Below, piece by piece: positions 43,859 to 53,861 of a stretch of DNA of 64,000 bases (positions within the stretch are counted from its first letter, which is position 1; each line of letters starts with the position of its first letter). The notes beneath the pieces are model-generated. The model ran no database searches. It was given only the letters and a program-made list of their open reading frames with translations, and was not told the DNA's origin. The stretch covers positions 930,001 through 994,000 of the forward strand of contig OW818654.1 in assembly GCA_942492935.1 (NCBI GenBank). Direction: 5' to 3'. This stretch comes from JANJUO01 sp942492935 (GTDB lineage Bacteria > Bacteroidota > Ignavibacteria > Kapaibacteriales > UBA2268). The position numbers and the translations under genes are program-made.

Positions 43859-44734
43859 ATGCCAATTATTTTAGATGGAAAGAAGATTTCTCAGGAAATC
43901 AGAGATGATTTAAAAATTAAAACTGAAATTTTATTAAAAGAAAAAGGTATAAAACCAGGGCTTGCATTATTACTTGTTGGAACAGATGCCGCCTCAGAAA
44001 TGTATGTGAAAAGTAAAGATAAAGCATGCAAGGAAGTAGGTTTTTATTCAATTATACAAAGAATGCCAACAGAAACTTCAGAGCAGGAAGTATTGAGTAT
44101 TATTAATGAGTGGAATAATAATTCTGATATACATGGAATTTTGGTTCAATTACCATTACCAAAACATATCAACGAAGACAAAGTTATCAAAGCAATTAGT
44201 CCTGATAAAGATGCAGATGGATTTCATCCTTCAAGTTTAGGCAAACTTGTAATTGGATTAGATGGTTTTATTCCTTGCACTCCTGCTGGAATTATGGAAT
44301 TGATTAAGCGTTCCGGAATCGAAACAAAAGGTAAACATGCTGTTGTTGTAGGTAGAAGTAATATTGTAGGTAAACCGGTAGCAAATTTGCTATATCAGAA
44401 GAAAGAATTTGCAAACTGTGTTGTAACAATTTGCCATACTGCTGCACCTGATTTATCATATTACACAAAGCAAGCTGATATATTGATTGCTGCCGTTGGT
44501 GTACCCGAAGTAATTAAAGCAGATATGGTGAAAGAAGGTGTTGTGATTATTGATGTTGGTATCAACAGAGTAGTAGATGAATCGCATCCTAAGGGTTATC
44601 GTGTTGTTGGAGATGTTGATTATAACGGCTGTTTTGAAAAATCTGCTGCAATAACACCTGTTCCTGGTGGAGTTGGTCCTATGACAATTGCAATGCTATT
44701 AACTAATACTTATCTTGCTGTTAAGAGAATGTAG
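43859..44734 (+). CDS. folD: Bifunctional methylenetetrahydrofolate dehydrogenase/cyclohydrolase FolD
   Basis: A 291-residue FolD with 'SEMYVKSKDKACKEVGF' (catalytic Lys), 'GILVQLPLPKHIN', 'DKDADGFHP', 'PCTPAGIMEL', the NADP motif 'VVGRSNIVGKPVANLL' and 'TPVPGGVGPMTIAMLL'. It interconverts 5,10-methylene- and 10-formyl-THF. A perfect GGAGG seven bases upstream fixes the ATG at 43859, so the in-frame upstream residues are excluded. It starts 10 bp after the OmpA-like gene. Confidence 0.95.
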   Translation: MPIILDGKKISQEIRDDLKIKTEILLKEKGIKPGLALLLVGTDAASEMYVKSKDKACKEVGFYSIIQRMPTETSEQEVLSIINEWNNNSDIHGILVQLPLPKHINEDKVIKAISPDKDADGFHPSSLGKLVIGLDGFIPCTPAGIMELIKRSGIETKGKHAVVVGRSNIVGKPVANLLYQKKEFANCVVTICHTAAPDLSYYTKQADILIAAVGVPEVIKADMVKEGVVIIDVGINRVVDESHPKGYRVVGDVDYNGCFEKSAAITPVPGGVGPMTIAMLLTNTYLAVKRM

Positions 44735-45199
44735 GGTATTGATTAATTACATAAAGACAATATCGCATAGCGATTATATTAACAAATACTTATCTTGTGG
44801 CCAAGAGAATGTAAGGCATTGGTGAATAACATAAAGACAATATCGCGTAGCGATTAAATTATGGTAACAAGAAGAATAAAAGAGAAATGTTTATCACGTA
44901 GTGATTAAATTATAGAATATAATCTCTACGAGATAAATGGTTACTTCAAGAAGTGATTTATTACCATAATTTAATCTCTACGAGATAAAAAAAAATGTAA
45001 CTGCTCTGCCGGATTTAAGATATTGGTTTTATAGAAAGTGTTTAATGAAAGCGATTATTGTTATTCTTCAATATTAATAATTGTTTTATTGAATCTTTGA
45101 TAGAATTTTGATTTTAAAAATAAGCTATTGTCTTACTTATTCAGTTTATACTGTTTTTCATTTTTAAATCAATGAAAACAAGTATAATATTCAAAATTT
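44735..45199. repeat. Duplicated 3' end of folD and short palindromes
   Basis: No gene. The last ~35 bp of folD plus its downstream ~45 bp are duplicated in tandem. 'aatacttatcttg...aagagaatgta', the stretch to 'acataaagacaatatcgc' and the palindrome atcgcatagcgat occur at about 44703-44775 and, with changes, at 44783-44856. Further palindromes follow (tatcacgtagtgatta near 44892, atctctacgagat near 44922 and 44977). The rest is AT-rich. Confidence 0.75.
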
Positions 45200-45700
45200 A
45201 TGGAAATAATTGGTTATTTAGTAAATATAAAAATTGAAAATGAATCTCTGATTATTAAATGTTATTTAGGTGATATTGATTTTAATTATAAAGATGAAAC
45301 AGAAAATTGTGCTATAATTACAACTTCAATATCAAGTTTAGATTTAAACATTCAAAATAATTTGTTGAATAATTTAAACCTACTTAGAGATTTTGTATCA
45401 ATTAAGATTGAAAGTTCGATGTTAACAATAGCTCCAATTTATTTATCCGATAATCAAATTCAAATACATATTTTGGAGGAACCCAAACTCAGTTATTGTT
45501 TAGACACAGAATTTCTATTATGGAAAATTAAAGAATTATTTAATTTATTATTAACAATTAAATCAGATTATTTTCAATATAAAGAAAAATTTGAAAAATT
45601 AGCACATTTTACGAATAATGAAATGTACAAAAAGAATATGAAGGAAGATTTTCATAAATTTCAATCAAATCTAAATATATTAAAGGACTTAAATGATTAA
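45200..45700 (+). CDS. Hypothetical protein, unrecognised
   Basis: The 166-residue product has no signal peptide or membrane helix. It is rich in Asn, Ile, Lys and Leu: a beta-like N-terminal half ('YLVNIKIENESLIIKCYLGDI') and a helical C-terminal third ('LLWKIKELFNLLLTIKSDYFQYKEKFEKL'). I recognise no family. It overlaps the next gene by 8 bp, implying that the two are translationally coupled. Confidence 0.5.
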   Translation: MEIIGYLVNIKIENESLIIKCYLGDIDFNYKDETENCAIITTSISSLDLNIQNNLLNNLNLLRDFVSIKIESSMLTIAPIYLSDNQIQIHILEEPKLSYCLDTEFLLWKIKELFNLLLTIKSDYFQYKEKFEKLAHFTNNEMYKKNMKEDFHKFQSNLNILKDLND

Positions 45701-46418
45701 ATATTTCAAAAATATTATTTTCATGACTTTACTATTTCTTTTTTCATTTGATTGTTTTGCTATTTCGAACGAAAATTTATCTGGTGTTTGGATTAATGAA
45801 AATTTTGTAGAATGTGTGAAGAAAGAAAATTCCATTAATAAATGTGTACAAATTAATAATACTATAATTGCTTTTGCAATTAATCCAATTTCCATTGATA
45901 AATATGAAATTATCTATACTTCTGATTTACACGATAGTGGTTTTAACAAGATGAATCATTATTCAAAAGGAAATTTAAAGTTTTTGGCTGAAAGTGAAGA
46001 TTCAGATTTCAAGTTTAATTTGGATACAAATAATCAAATCATTTTTAATGGACAATTGTTCAATATGTTAGATAAAGGTATTTATACAGAGCTTCATACA
46101 GTTCAAGATTATTTAACTTTAAGATTATTTCAAGGCAAATATATTGACTTGATTTCAAAAGATACAGTTGAATTAATTGATACTAATTTTATAATAAATG
46201 GGATATTGAAATTTAATTATAAAATCGGGATAGATTTCTTTGACAGTAATTTTGATTTTATTGAATTTTTTTTTAGACCAGGTAGAAATTTTGAAGAAAG
46301 TGCTTTAGCAATTGTCTTTGAGAATGATATTTTGGAGTTCAGGAATATATTATCAAGTAAGGAAGAAGGATATATTAAAGGTGATAAGGTAATATATAGA
46401 TTATTGAAAATTGATTAG
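45693..46418 (+). CDS. Hypothetical exported protein, unrecognised
   Basis: A 241-residue protein with a signal peptide (about 1-24, ending CFA) and a beta-rich mature part. The opening 'NENLSGVWINENFVECVKK' and repeated 'KYEIIYTSDLHDSG', 'YIDLISKDTVELID' strands suggest a lipocalin- or META-like small beta fold, without a diagnostic motif. Coupled by overlap to the 166-residue gene. Function unknown. Confidence 0.55.
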   Translation: MIKYFKNIIFMTLLFLFSFDCFAISNENLSGVWINENFVECVKKENSINKCVQINNTIIAFAINPISIDKYEIIYTSDLHDSGFNKMNHYSKGNLKFLAESEDSDFKFNLDTNNQIIFNGQLFNMLDKGIYTELHTVQDYLTLRLFQGKYIDLISKDTVELIDTNFIINGILKFNYKIGIDFFDSNFDFIEFFFRPGRNFEESALAIVFENDILEFRNILSSKEEGYIKGDKVIYRLLKID

Positions 46419-46528
46419 AATTCAATTATTTATTGAGTTGCAATTTTGGTTAGCACATTTATTAATGATTGAGCAGTTAAAAATTTATTATTTAAGAGCG
46501 ATTAGGAACCAATATTATTGAAAAAGAT

Positions 46529-46563
46529 AATCCCCTTAATTTATGTATTCGATTAAGGGGATT
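46529..46563 (-). terminator. Terminator of the S9 peptidase gene
   Basis: AATCCCCTTAAT pairs with ATTAAGGGGATT around an 11-base loop. On the minus strand it follows the peptidase stop codon and runs into 'ATCTTTTTC', which fits intrinsic termination. Confidence 0.75.
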
Positions 46564-46574
46564 GAAATTGAAAA

Positions 46575-48701
46575 TTATTTCTTACAATATTTATCTAACC
46601 ATCCAAAAAATTCACTACTCCAAATCAAATAATTTTGTGGTTTAGCAATGAAATGAGTTTCTTCTGGATATACAAGTAATTTTGATGGAATTTTCAAAAC
46701 TTGTGCTGCTGTAAATGCTTCTAAACTTTGGGTGTATGGAACACGAAAATCTCTTTCACCAGTAGAAATCAAGATTGGAGTATCCCAATTTTGTACAAAG
46801 TTATGTGGAGAATTAGCATCGTAATTTGGTTTATGTTCTTTATCCCAGTATGGACCACCATATTCCCAATTAGAAAAGAATAATTCTTCTGTTTCACCAT
46901 ACATACTTTCAAAATTATAAACTCCACAATGTGAAATAAATGCTTTGAAACGTTTTTCGTGATGTCCAGCAAGCCAGAATGCAGCATAACCACCTGCACT
47001 TGCACCCACCGCAGACAATGCATCTTTATTGACATATTTTTGTGCTGACATAGCGTCTGTTACATCAAGAAAATCCTGCATAGGTTTTCCACCCCAATCA
47101 CGACTAATTGCATCATTCCAGTCTTGTCCAAATCCCGGAACACCACGTCTATTCGAAGCGACAACAATATAACCATTGGAAGCCATCAAAAACTGATTCC
47201 AACGATAATGGAAATTAGGATTAATTTGACTTTGTGGACCACCTTGGCAATATGTAATCATTGGATATTTTTTATTTGGGTCGAAATCTGGTGGGTAGAT
47301 AATCCAAGTATGTATTTTCATACCATCTTTTGCTGTAAACCATTGTTCTTTAACACCACATTTCTTTATTGTAGAATACAATTCTTTATTAGTATTTGTA
47401 ATTTGAGTTGCTTTACCATCGGCAATATTTACAGTAAATATATCTAATGGGTCTGTAAATGTATTTCTTCCCGTAACAAGAGTTTTTCCATCGGGTGTAA
47501 TTGCTAATCCATGACCATAAGCATAAGGACCTTCAGTAATTACTTTCCATTTGCCATCTGGAACTGTTATATTATAAAGTTGAACAGTACCAGAATCATT
47601 TGCAACGAAATAGATTGATTTGCTATCAGGAGCCCAAACAAATTCTTCAACCCATTGGTCTATAGTATTGGATAAATAAGTAATACCACCATTTTTACGA
47701 TTATAAAGCATCAATCTGATTTTGTCTGATTCAAAACCAGGTCTTTCTTGGCTTTGATAAGCTATCCAATTACCGTCAGGAGAATACATTGGATACTTAT
47801 CATAACCTTTGTTGTCAGAAGTGATATTTTTAGTAGTTCCATCAATTGGATTTACTAAGTAAATATCTGAATTTGTACTTAATGCATAATCATCTACTTT
47901 TTTGCAAGTATAAGCAATTTCATTACTTTCAGGTGACCATTCAACTTCTTCATTTCCACCAAAAGGTTTTAGAGGTGAATCATATTTTTCATTTAACATT
48001 AAATCTTTTGCAACTCCACCTGTAGTTGGTACTACAAAAAAATGACTATACTTATCATCAGTCCATTCATCCCAATGGCGAATAGGGAGATTATCATACA
48101 TTCTTAAGTTAGCTTTTGTATAATTTGGATATAAATCTGCAACTGATTTGTCTAATTTCACCTCAGATGCAAATAAGAAATTTTGTCCATCTGGCGACCA
48201 TTCAAAAAGTGCAATTCCTTCAGCTTCTTTAGTAATTTGCTTTGGCTTACCAGCATTTGGATATGACAAAGTATAAATTTGAGGTGCACCATCTACTCCA
48301 GCTAAATAAGCAATTTGTTTGCCATCAGGCGACCATCTTGCATTAAATTCACCGAATGGAGTATTGGTTAATTGTTTATTTATTGTTCCGTCTATTGATA
48401 CAACCCACAAATCATGAGTCAATTTATTCTCTTCAATGCTTGGAGTAGATAGGCGGTATAAAATCCATAAGCCATCTGGAGATAATTGTAAATCGCTTAC
48501 TCGTTTTGTTTGAAAAAGAAGTTCTGCTGTAAATAATTGAGTTTCACTTCCTGTATTAGTCCAGAGAATGTCATTTGTAGTAACTTCAATTGCTGAGCCA
48601 TTTTGAGGAACAGCCGGTGTTTCCTGATTTTCTTGCTTTTTGCAACTAACTGTAATTATAACAACAACTATTGCCAAGAATAGTAATCTTAAAATTTTCA
48701 T
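46575..48701 (-). CDS. S9-family serine peptidase lipoprotein
   Basis: The 708-residue product has a lipoprotein signal (ITVSC). Its N-terminal beta-propeller is built from WD40/PD40-like repeats ('SPDGKQIAYLAG', 'SPDGQNFLFASE', 'SPDGNWIAYQSQ'). The C-terminal prolyl-oligopeptidase domain shows Ser in 'VGASAGGYAAFW', Asp in 'STGERDFRVPY' and His in 'YPEETHF'. It resembles dipeptidyl/acylaminoacyl peptidases of Bacteroidota. I use the ATG at 48701, where the signal peptide begins. Confidence 0.92.
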   Translation of the reverse strand: MKILRLLFLAIVVVIITVSCKKQENQETPAVPQNGSAIEVTTNDILWTNTGSETQLFTAELLFQTKRVSDLQLSPDGLWILYRLSTPSIEENKLTHDLWVVSIDGTINKQLTNTPFGEFNARWSPDGKQIAYLAGVDGAPQIYTLSYPNAGKPKQITKEAEGIALFEWSPDGQNFLFASEVKLDKSVADLYPNYTKANLRMYDNLPIRHWDEWTDDKYSHFFVVPTTGGVAKDLMLNEKYDSPLKPFGGNEEVEWSPESNEIAYTCKKVDDYALSTNSDIYLVNPIDGTTKNITSDNKGYDKYPMYSPDGNWIAYQSQERPGFESDKIRLMLYNRKNGGITYLSNTIDQWVEEFVWAPDSKSIYFVANDSGTVQLYNITVPDGKWKVITEGPYAYGHGLAITPDGKTLVTGRNTFTDPLDIFTVNIADGKATQITNTNKELYSTIKKCGVKEQWFTAKDGMKIHTWIIYPPDFDPNKKYPMITYCQGGPQSQINPNFHYRWNQFLMASNGYIVVASNRRGVPGFGQDWNDAISRDWGGKPMQDFLDVTDAMSAQKYVNKDALSAVGASAGGYAAFWLAGHHEKRFKAFISHCGVYNFESMYGETEELFFSNWEYGGPYWDKEHKPNYDANSPHNFVQNWDTPILISTGERDFRVPYTQSLEAFTAAQVLKIPSKLLVYPEETHFIAKPQNYLIWSSEFFGWLDKYCKK

Positions 48702-49313
48702 AAAAATCCTATATGAAATTAACAAAATTTAAAAAACAAAATTAAGGAATTTTCATTGTATGTCAAATTAATTACTTTCATATTTAATAATATTTGATTT
48801 CAAGGATTTAATTGCGACAGTCTAACTATTCGCCATTTTAGAATTAATTTCTTACAAATATTAAGTTGCGTTCAAAGATAAAAGCTCTAATTCCTTGAAA
48901 TTCCCATCGGGAATAAATGTTTGTAACAGATTAATTCCCCACTTCAACCAGCAACGCCGTAGGTGTTGAATGTGTATTTGAAATATTCAATCCCGATGGG
49001 ATTGTTGGACTTCGGGGTAATTTCATTGTTACAAACAGGTAATCCCTAACGGGATTTTTAAGGAATTTCATTTTATTATTATTTTCAGTTCGTTTCTCTT
49101 GTACTTTTTCCCTATTCAAAAAACATAGCAAATTGAAAATCATAAAACGGGTGAATCGTTACAATTTGTGTCATAAATTTGACACTTTGAAAAAATGTAA
49201 TTTGTTTTTTCAAATTTTCAGGATAAAATCCCAAGAATTATGTTTTTTGTTTAAAAAGAAATTAATATTTTTGGTTTTTAAAATATGTTAATTAGAACAA
49301 TCAAAGGTGTGTT
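48702..49313. repeat. Intergenic region with a full copy of the inverted-repeat element
   Basis: The 48889-49068 segment is a ~180-bp copy of the element at 23374-23557, in the same orientation, with the same 'attcccatcgggaataaatgt' end. An ORF-like frame on the minus strand over it matches that of the other copies only because the DNA is similar. The remainder is AT-rich; the last ~150 bp would carry the promoter of the next gene. No other coding sequence. Confidence 0.75.
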
Positions 49314-49958
49314 ATGTTATTCTCTCTTAAAAATCAAATTATTATGTTCCTTCTTGTTGTGTTTTTTTCAACATGTATTGCTTTGTCAAACGAAACTTCT
49401 GATGTTATATTCCTAAAGAATGGTACAAAAGTTACAGGTAAAATTATAAAATTTGACGTTGATAAGGAAGTTGTCATTAAAACTGAATCTGGTGCTGAAT
49501 TACAATACAAAATGTCTGATGTAGATAAGATTGATTTTAAGTCCGAGTCATTTTATCAATACAAAAAAACAAGTGCTGAATTAGGTGTAACGTTAGGTAC
49601 TCCAGCTGGGCTTAATGTAGTAGGTGCAAAACATTTTGATAATCTCATGGTCAAAGCATCTGGATTTTATCTTGGAAAAAATGCAAAAGGAATTCAATTT
49701 GAAATTGGGTATAAATTAGCTGAATTTGCAAGAACATATCATGCTATTAATATTGTTGCCGGTGTTGCAGAATTGCGTGAAAGTAATGCTAAATATATTA
49801 ACAATTATATTTATAAAAGTTGGCAATATTTAGGAGTTGTTTACAATTTAAATACAAATGGTTTTTACCTTCAAACTGGATTAAGTCATAGTTATGGTGA
49901 TTTTCCCAGTCCGCAGTTTCTGTTGCAAATAGGATATGTGTATCAATTTAGAGATTGA
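49314..49958 (+). CDS. Exported outer-membrane-barrel-like protein, copy 1 of a tandem pair
   Basis: A 214-residue protein with a signal peptide (about 1-25), a small SH3-like stretch ('SDVIFLKNGTKVTGKIIKFDVDKEVVIKTESGAELQYKMSDVDKI') and a beta-strand-rich C-terminal region ending in an aromatic residue plus 'RD', as in small outer-membrane barrels ('LQIGYVYQFRD'). It is ~75% similar to the gene at 50129. I do not recognise a named family. Confidence 0.65.
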   Translation: MLFSLKNQIIMFLLVVFFSTCIALSNETSDVIFLKNGTKVTGKIIKFDVDKEVVIKTESGAELQYKMSDVDKIDFKSESFYQYKKTSAELGVTLGTPAGLNVVGAKHFDNLMVKASGFYLGKNAKGIQFEIGYKLAEFARTYHAINIVAGVAELRESNAKYINNYIYKSWQYLGVVYNLNTNGFYLQTGLSHSYGDFPSPQFLLQIGYVYQFRD

Positions 49959-50128
49959 TATATAAATATCTAAAATTATTATAATTCAAAGCTATATTTG
50001 ACTTATAACAAGAACTGATAGACTAAATTTTAGAATTTTTTAATTATTTCTAAAAAAATAAAGTTACTGTTATGTCAAAAGAATATTTTTATTAACTTTT
50101 AATTTTAATACATTTACTAAGGCATGTT

Positions 50129-50791
50129 ATGTTAATTTTTCTTAAAAACCAAATTATTATTTTCCTTCTTGTTGTGTTTTTTTCAACAAGTATTGCTTTG
50201 GCAAACGAAACTTCTGATGTTATATTCTTAAAGAATGGCACAAAAGTTACAGGTAAAATTATTAAGTATGACGTTGAAAAGGAAGTTGTCATTAAAACTG
50301 AATCTGGTACTGAATTACAATACAAAATGTCTGATGTAGAAAAGATTGATTTCAAGTCCGAGTCATTTTATCAATACAAAAAAACAAGTGCTGAATTAGG
50401 TGTAACGTTAGGTACACCTGCTGTATTAAATTTAGTACTTGGCAAACATTTTGACAATCTAATGGTTAAAGCTTCAGGTTTTTATCTTGGAAGTGATGCA
50501 AAAGGAATTCAATTTGAAATTGGGTATAAATTAGCTGAATTTGCAAGAACTTATCACGCTATTAATATTGCTGGAGGGTTTTCAGAAATGAGGACAACCA
50601 GTTCAACTTTAAACGACACAGATAATGAATTATGCCCATCGAAATTATATAAATGGAATTATATAGGAATTGTTTATAATTTGAATACAAATGGATTTTA
50701 CTTACAATCTGGATTAAGTATTGGAGAAGGTGATTATATAAGTCCGCAGTTTATGTTTCAAATAGGATATGTGTATCAATTTAGAGATTGA
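50129..50791 (+). CDS. Exported outer-membrane-barrel-like protein, copy 2 of a tandem pair
   Basis: The 220-residue paralogue of the preceding gene. The N-terminal ~95 residues and the last ~20 are almost identical, while the region ~150-190 differs, including a short insertion with a Cys ('TDNELCPSK'). The two genes are separated by 170 bp and share the signal peptide 'LLVVFFST'. Likely a recent tandem duplication followed by divergence of surface loops. Confidence 0.65.
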   Translation: MLIFLKNQIIIFLLVVFFSTSIALANETSDVIFLKNGTKVTGKIIKYDVEKEVVIKTESGTELQYKMSDVEKIDFKSESFYQYKKTSAELGVTLGTPAVLNLVLGKHFDNLMVKASGFYLGSDAKGIQFEIGYKLAEFARTYHAINIAGGFSEMRTTSSTLNDTDNELCPSKLYKWNYIGIVYNLNTNGFYLQSGLSIGEGDYISPQFMFQIGYVYQFRD

Positions 50792-50912
50792 TATAAAATA
50801 TGTAATCGTTTTAAAATTCAAAGAATTTCTAATTACAAATACTGACAGTATGTCTGAATTTGCAAAACATTGTAATGGATGTCTTCATATATAACAAATC
50901 AATGGTGTAAGT

Positions 50913-51881
50913 ATGATTAAATTTCTTACTAATGAAAATTTAAGTATTAGATTATTTTGTATATTAATTTTTACTTGTTTAAATTTTAGTGCTTGCACTA
51001 AGTATAATAATAAAGTTATAAAAACCGAGAAAATTGAAGATTTTCAATTTGTAGGTGGGTTTTATCCATCGTTTGATACTTGGTTTTATTTGAAAGTCGA
51101 TGTTAAAGATTCTAAAGGGAAATTAACAATATTGCCAATGTTTTATGAAGTTACTCCTTCATTCAAAATATCGACTTTTAAAATTGATAATGTTGATTTG
51201 TTGGAATTTACTAAATCTATTCAAAATATTGATAAATATCGAAATTTTATTGAAGATTATCCTATCCCCATTGATGGTATGATAATTGGTCTATATTATA
51301 ATAATATATTCAACGACACTATAATAATTCACACAGCTTGTTATCCAGAGAATAGTGATTTTGAAGATTACACAATGGCTTTATTCAAGTTAGCAGAAAA
51401 AACAATTACGGCTGAACCTTATTCATTAATTATCCAAAAAGCTAAATCATATATGAATGAAGATCCAAATGTATATGTTCAATGTGAAGACCCATACTAT
51501 GCAATTTTTGATAATTATATTTCTAACGAATTTAATTTTTATAGAGAGTTTTTGAATAACATACCTAAAAATAAACAGAAAATATTTGACTTTAGAGATG
51601 TTTATGGAATTGAAGATTCGATTGCATCACTATTCAACGAATTTAATAAATCTAATGATGAGATTTATTATTTATTTGATTCTACCAAATATTCATTCAA
51701 ACAGTATATTCCAAAATTCAATATAGACAAATCAAAAATCTTCTTTAATTATGATACATTATTCTCCCATTTATTTAATAATTATCCAAGTAATATTAAA
51801 TATTATCCACATTTGAAATTAGAAAACGGAATGCGAAGAGAAGGTAGTCCAGTACCTGTACCAGACGCAACTGAAGAATAA
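50913..51881 (+). CDS. Putative lipoprotein, unrecognised
   Basis: The 322-residue protein has a signal sequence with lipobox 'NFSAC' (Cys28), then an Asp/Asn/Tyr-rich mature domain with no family I recognise ('GFYPSFDTWFYLKVDVKDSKG', 'YFPENSDFEDYTMALFKL'-like stretches). Several PY/FY motifs suggest beta structure. The end is 'GSPVPVPDATEE'. It follows the duplicated pair on the same strand, but the gap (121 bp) leaves co-transcription open. Confidence 0.55.
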   Translation: MIKFLTNENLSIRLFCILIFTCLNFSACTKYNNKVIKTEKIEDFQFVGGFYPSFDTWFYLKVDVKDSKGKLTILPMFYEVTPSFKISTFKIDNVDLLEFTKSIQNIDKYRNFIEDYPIPIDGMIIGLYYNNIFNDTIIIHTACYPENSDFEDYTMALFKLAEKTITAEPYSLIIQKAKSYMNEDPNVYVQCEDPYYAIFDNYISNEFNFYREFLNNIPKNKQKIFDFRDVYGIEDSIASLFNEFNKSNDEIYYLFDSTKYSFKQYIPKFNIDKSKIFFNYDTLFSHLFNNYPSNIKYYPHLKLENGMRREGSPVPVPDATEE

Positions 51882-52079
51882 ATTTACCATTTCTTAATTT
51901 TTTCTTTAAAAATGAATGTTAATTAATATTTAATAAAAGTTTTTTTTCTTAATTTTGTTTTTTGAAATATAAATAATTATTGATTATTTTTATATTTATA
52001 ATTTGTTTAATTTGTTGATAATTTTATAACTTAAATAAATATATGTTTATCATAATTTTTAAAATAATAGGAATAATTT

Positions 52080-53702
52080 ATGTCTAATTCAAATCTCGAC
52101 CTTAGCAAATATGGCATTAATGATGTTAAGGAAATCTTTTATAATCCATCTTATGAAACTTTGTACGAACACGAAACTAATCCCGAACTCGAAGGATTCG
52201 AACGTGGCTACATTACTAATCTTGGTGCCGTTGCGGTTGACACAGGCATTTTTACAGGTCGCTCTCCAAAAGACAAATATATTGTTAAAGAAGAATCTTC
52301 AGAAAACAATGTATGGTGGGCACAAAAAGGCAAAAAAAGTTCAGATAATAAGCCAATTACTCCAGAAATCTGGAACCATCTCAAAAATCTTGCATCAACT
52401 CAATTAACTGGCAAAAAACTTTATGTTGTTGATGGATTTGCTGGTGCAAACGAAGATACAAGATTGAAAGTAAGATTTATTATGGAAGTGGCTTGGCAAG
52501 CACATTTCGTAAAAAATATGTTTATTCGCCCAAGTGATGAAGAACTTGCAAATTTCGAACCAGATTTTGTTGTTATGAACGCTTCAAAAACCGTGAATCC
52601 AGATTGGAAAGAACAAGGTTTGAATAGCGAAGTGTTTGTTGCATTCAATCTTGCAGAAAGAATGGCATGTATCGGTGGTAGCTGGTATGGTGGCGAAATG
52701 AAGAAAGGTATTTTCTCAATCATGAACTACTTCTTGCCATTGAAAGGTATTGCTTCTATGCACTGCTCTGCAAATATGGCAGCTGATGGCGATACTGCAA
52801 TTTTCTTTGGTTTATCTGGAACTGGCAAAACTACTTTATCAACTGATGCAAATCGTGCTTTAATTGGTGATGACGAACATGGTTGGGACGATGAAGGCGT
52901 ATTCAATTTCGAAGGTGGATGCTATGCAAAATGTATCAATCTTGACCCTGATAAAGAGCCAGAAATCTACAAAGCAATCAGAAAAGATGCTTTATTAGAA
53001 AATGTTGTATTCGACGAAAATGGCGTTCTTGATTTTGGCAGTTCAAAGAAAACTGAAAATACTCGCGTTTCTTATCCTTTGTTCCACATTGATAATATTG
53101 TTAAGCCAGTTTCAAAAGGCGGTCATCCTAAAAAAGTTATCTTCTTAACAGCAGATGCTTTTGGAGTATTGCCTCCAGTTTCTGTATTAACAAGAGAACA
53201 AACTGAATATCATTTCTTGAGTGGCTATACTGCAAAATTAGCAGGAACAGAACGCGGTGTAACCGAACCACAAACAACATTCTCATCATGCTTTGGAAAT
53301 GCATTCTTGATGCTTCATCCAACAATGTATGCTCACGAATTAACTCGCAAAATGGATTTACATGGCTCACAAGCATATTTAGTAAATACTGGCTGGGTTG
53401 GTGGTGCTTATGGCGTTGGAAAGAGAATTGACATTCCTTCAACACGTGCAATCATCAATGCAATTCTTGATGGTTCAATTCTTGAATCAGAATTAGAAGA
53501 AATTCCAGTATTTGGATTAAAAGTGCCAAAAACTATCAATAATGTTGATTCTCATATTTTGAATCCAAGAAACTTATGGGCAAATCCTGAAGAATGGGAT
53601 GCACAAGCGGCAAAATTGGGTCAGAAATTTATTGATAACTTCGAAAACTTTACAGATAACGAAGCAGGTCAAGCATTAAGAGCGGCTGGTCCAAAATTAT
53701 AA
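52080..53702 (+). CDS. pckA: ATP-dependent phosphoenolpyruvate carboxykinase
   Basis: The 540-residue protein has the ATP-type PckA signatures: 'GIFTGRSPKDKYIVKEE', 'MHCSANMA', P-loop 'FGLSGTGKTTLSTDANR', 'IGDDEHGWDDEGVFNFEGGCYAK' and 'LTREQTEYHFLSGYTAKLAGTE'. It converts oxaloacetate and ATP to PEP and CO2, the first step of gluconeogenesis. The length matches family norms (about 530-540). A hairpin terminator follows. Confidence 0.96.
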   Translation: MSNSNLDLSKYGINDVKEIFYNPSYETLYEHETNPELEGFERGYITNLGAVAVDTGIFTGRSPKDKYIVKEESSENNVWWAQKGKKSSDNKPITPEIWNHLKNLASTQLTGKKLYVVDGFAGANEDTRLKVRFIMEVAWQAHFVKNMFIRPSDEELANFEPDFVVMNASKTVNPDWKEQGLNSEVFVAFNLAERMACIGGSWYGGEMKKGIFSIMNYFLPLKGIASMHCSANMAADGDTAIFFGLSGTGKTTLSTDANRALIGDDEHGWDDEGVFNFEGGCYAKCINLDPDKEPEIYKAIRKDALLENVVFDENGVLDFGSSKKTENTRVSYPLFHIDNIVKPVSKGGHPKKVIFLTADAFGVLPPVSVLTREQTEYHFLSGYTAKLAGTERGVTEPQTTFSSCFGNAFLMLHPTMYAHELTRKMDLHGSQAYLVNTGWVGGAYGVGKRIDIPSTRAIINAILDGSILESELEEIPVFGLKVPKTINNVDSHILNPRNLWANPEEWDAQAAKLGQKFIDNFENFTDNEAGQALRAAGPKL

Positions 53703-53723
53703 TATCAAATTAATTTAAATATT

Positions 53724-53759
53724 AATGCCCTTATTTTATATTGAAATAAGGGCATTTTT
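53724..53759 (+). terminator. Terminator of pckA
   Basis: AATGCCCTTATTT pairs with AAATAAGGGCATT around a 7-base loop, followed by a T run on the plus strand just after the pckA stop. Confidence 0.85.
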
Positions 53760-53789
53760 AAATTTATTTGAAAATAATTGAAATTTTAT

Positions 53790-53820
53790 TTTGTTAATTA
53801 AAATATTATTCGTAATTTTG
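53790..53820 (+). promoter_or_regulatory. Bacteroidota-type promoter of tRNA-Lys
   Basis: TTTG (53790-53793), a 19-bp spacer and TAATTTTG (53813-53820) match the -33/-7 consensus of the Bacteroidota housekeeping sigma factor. Initiation at about 53827 gives a ~35-nt leader before the tRNA. Confidence 0.7.
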
Positions 53821-53861
53821 TTGCTCTGTTTGAGACACAAATTAACAAAACAGAATGGAAA

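Noticed and set aside
48931..49143. 70-residue ORF shared with 59988-60242 (NPVRDYLFV frame)
   Set aside because: The frame is kept because the element copies are nearly identical in DNA; no start signal and no selection evidence, so it is listed as repeat only.
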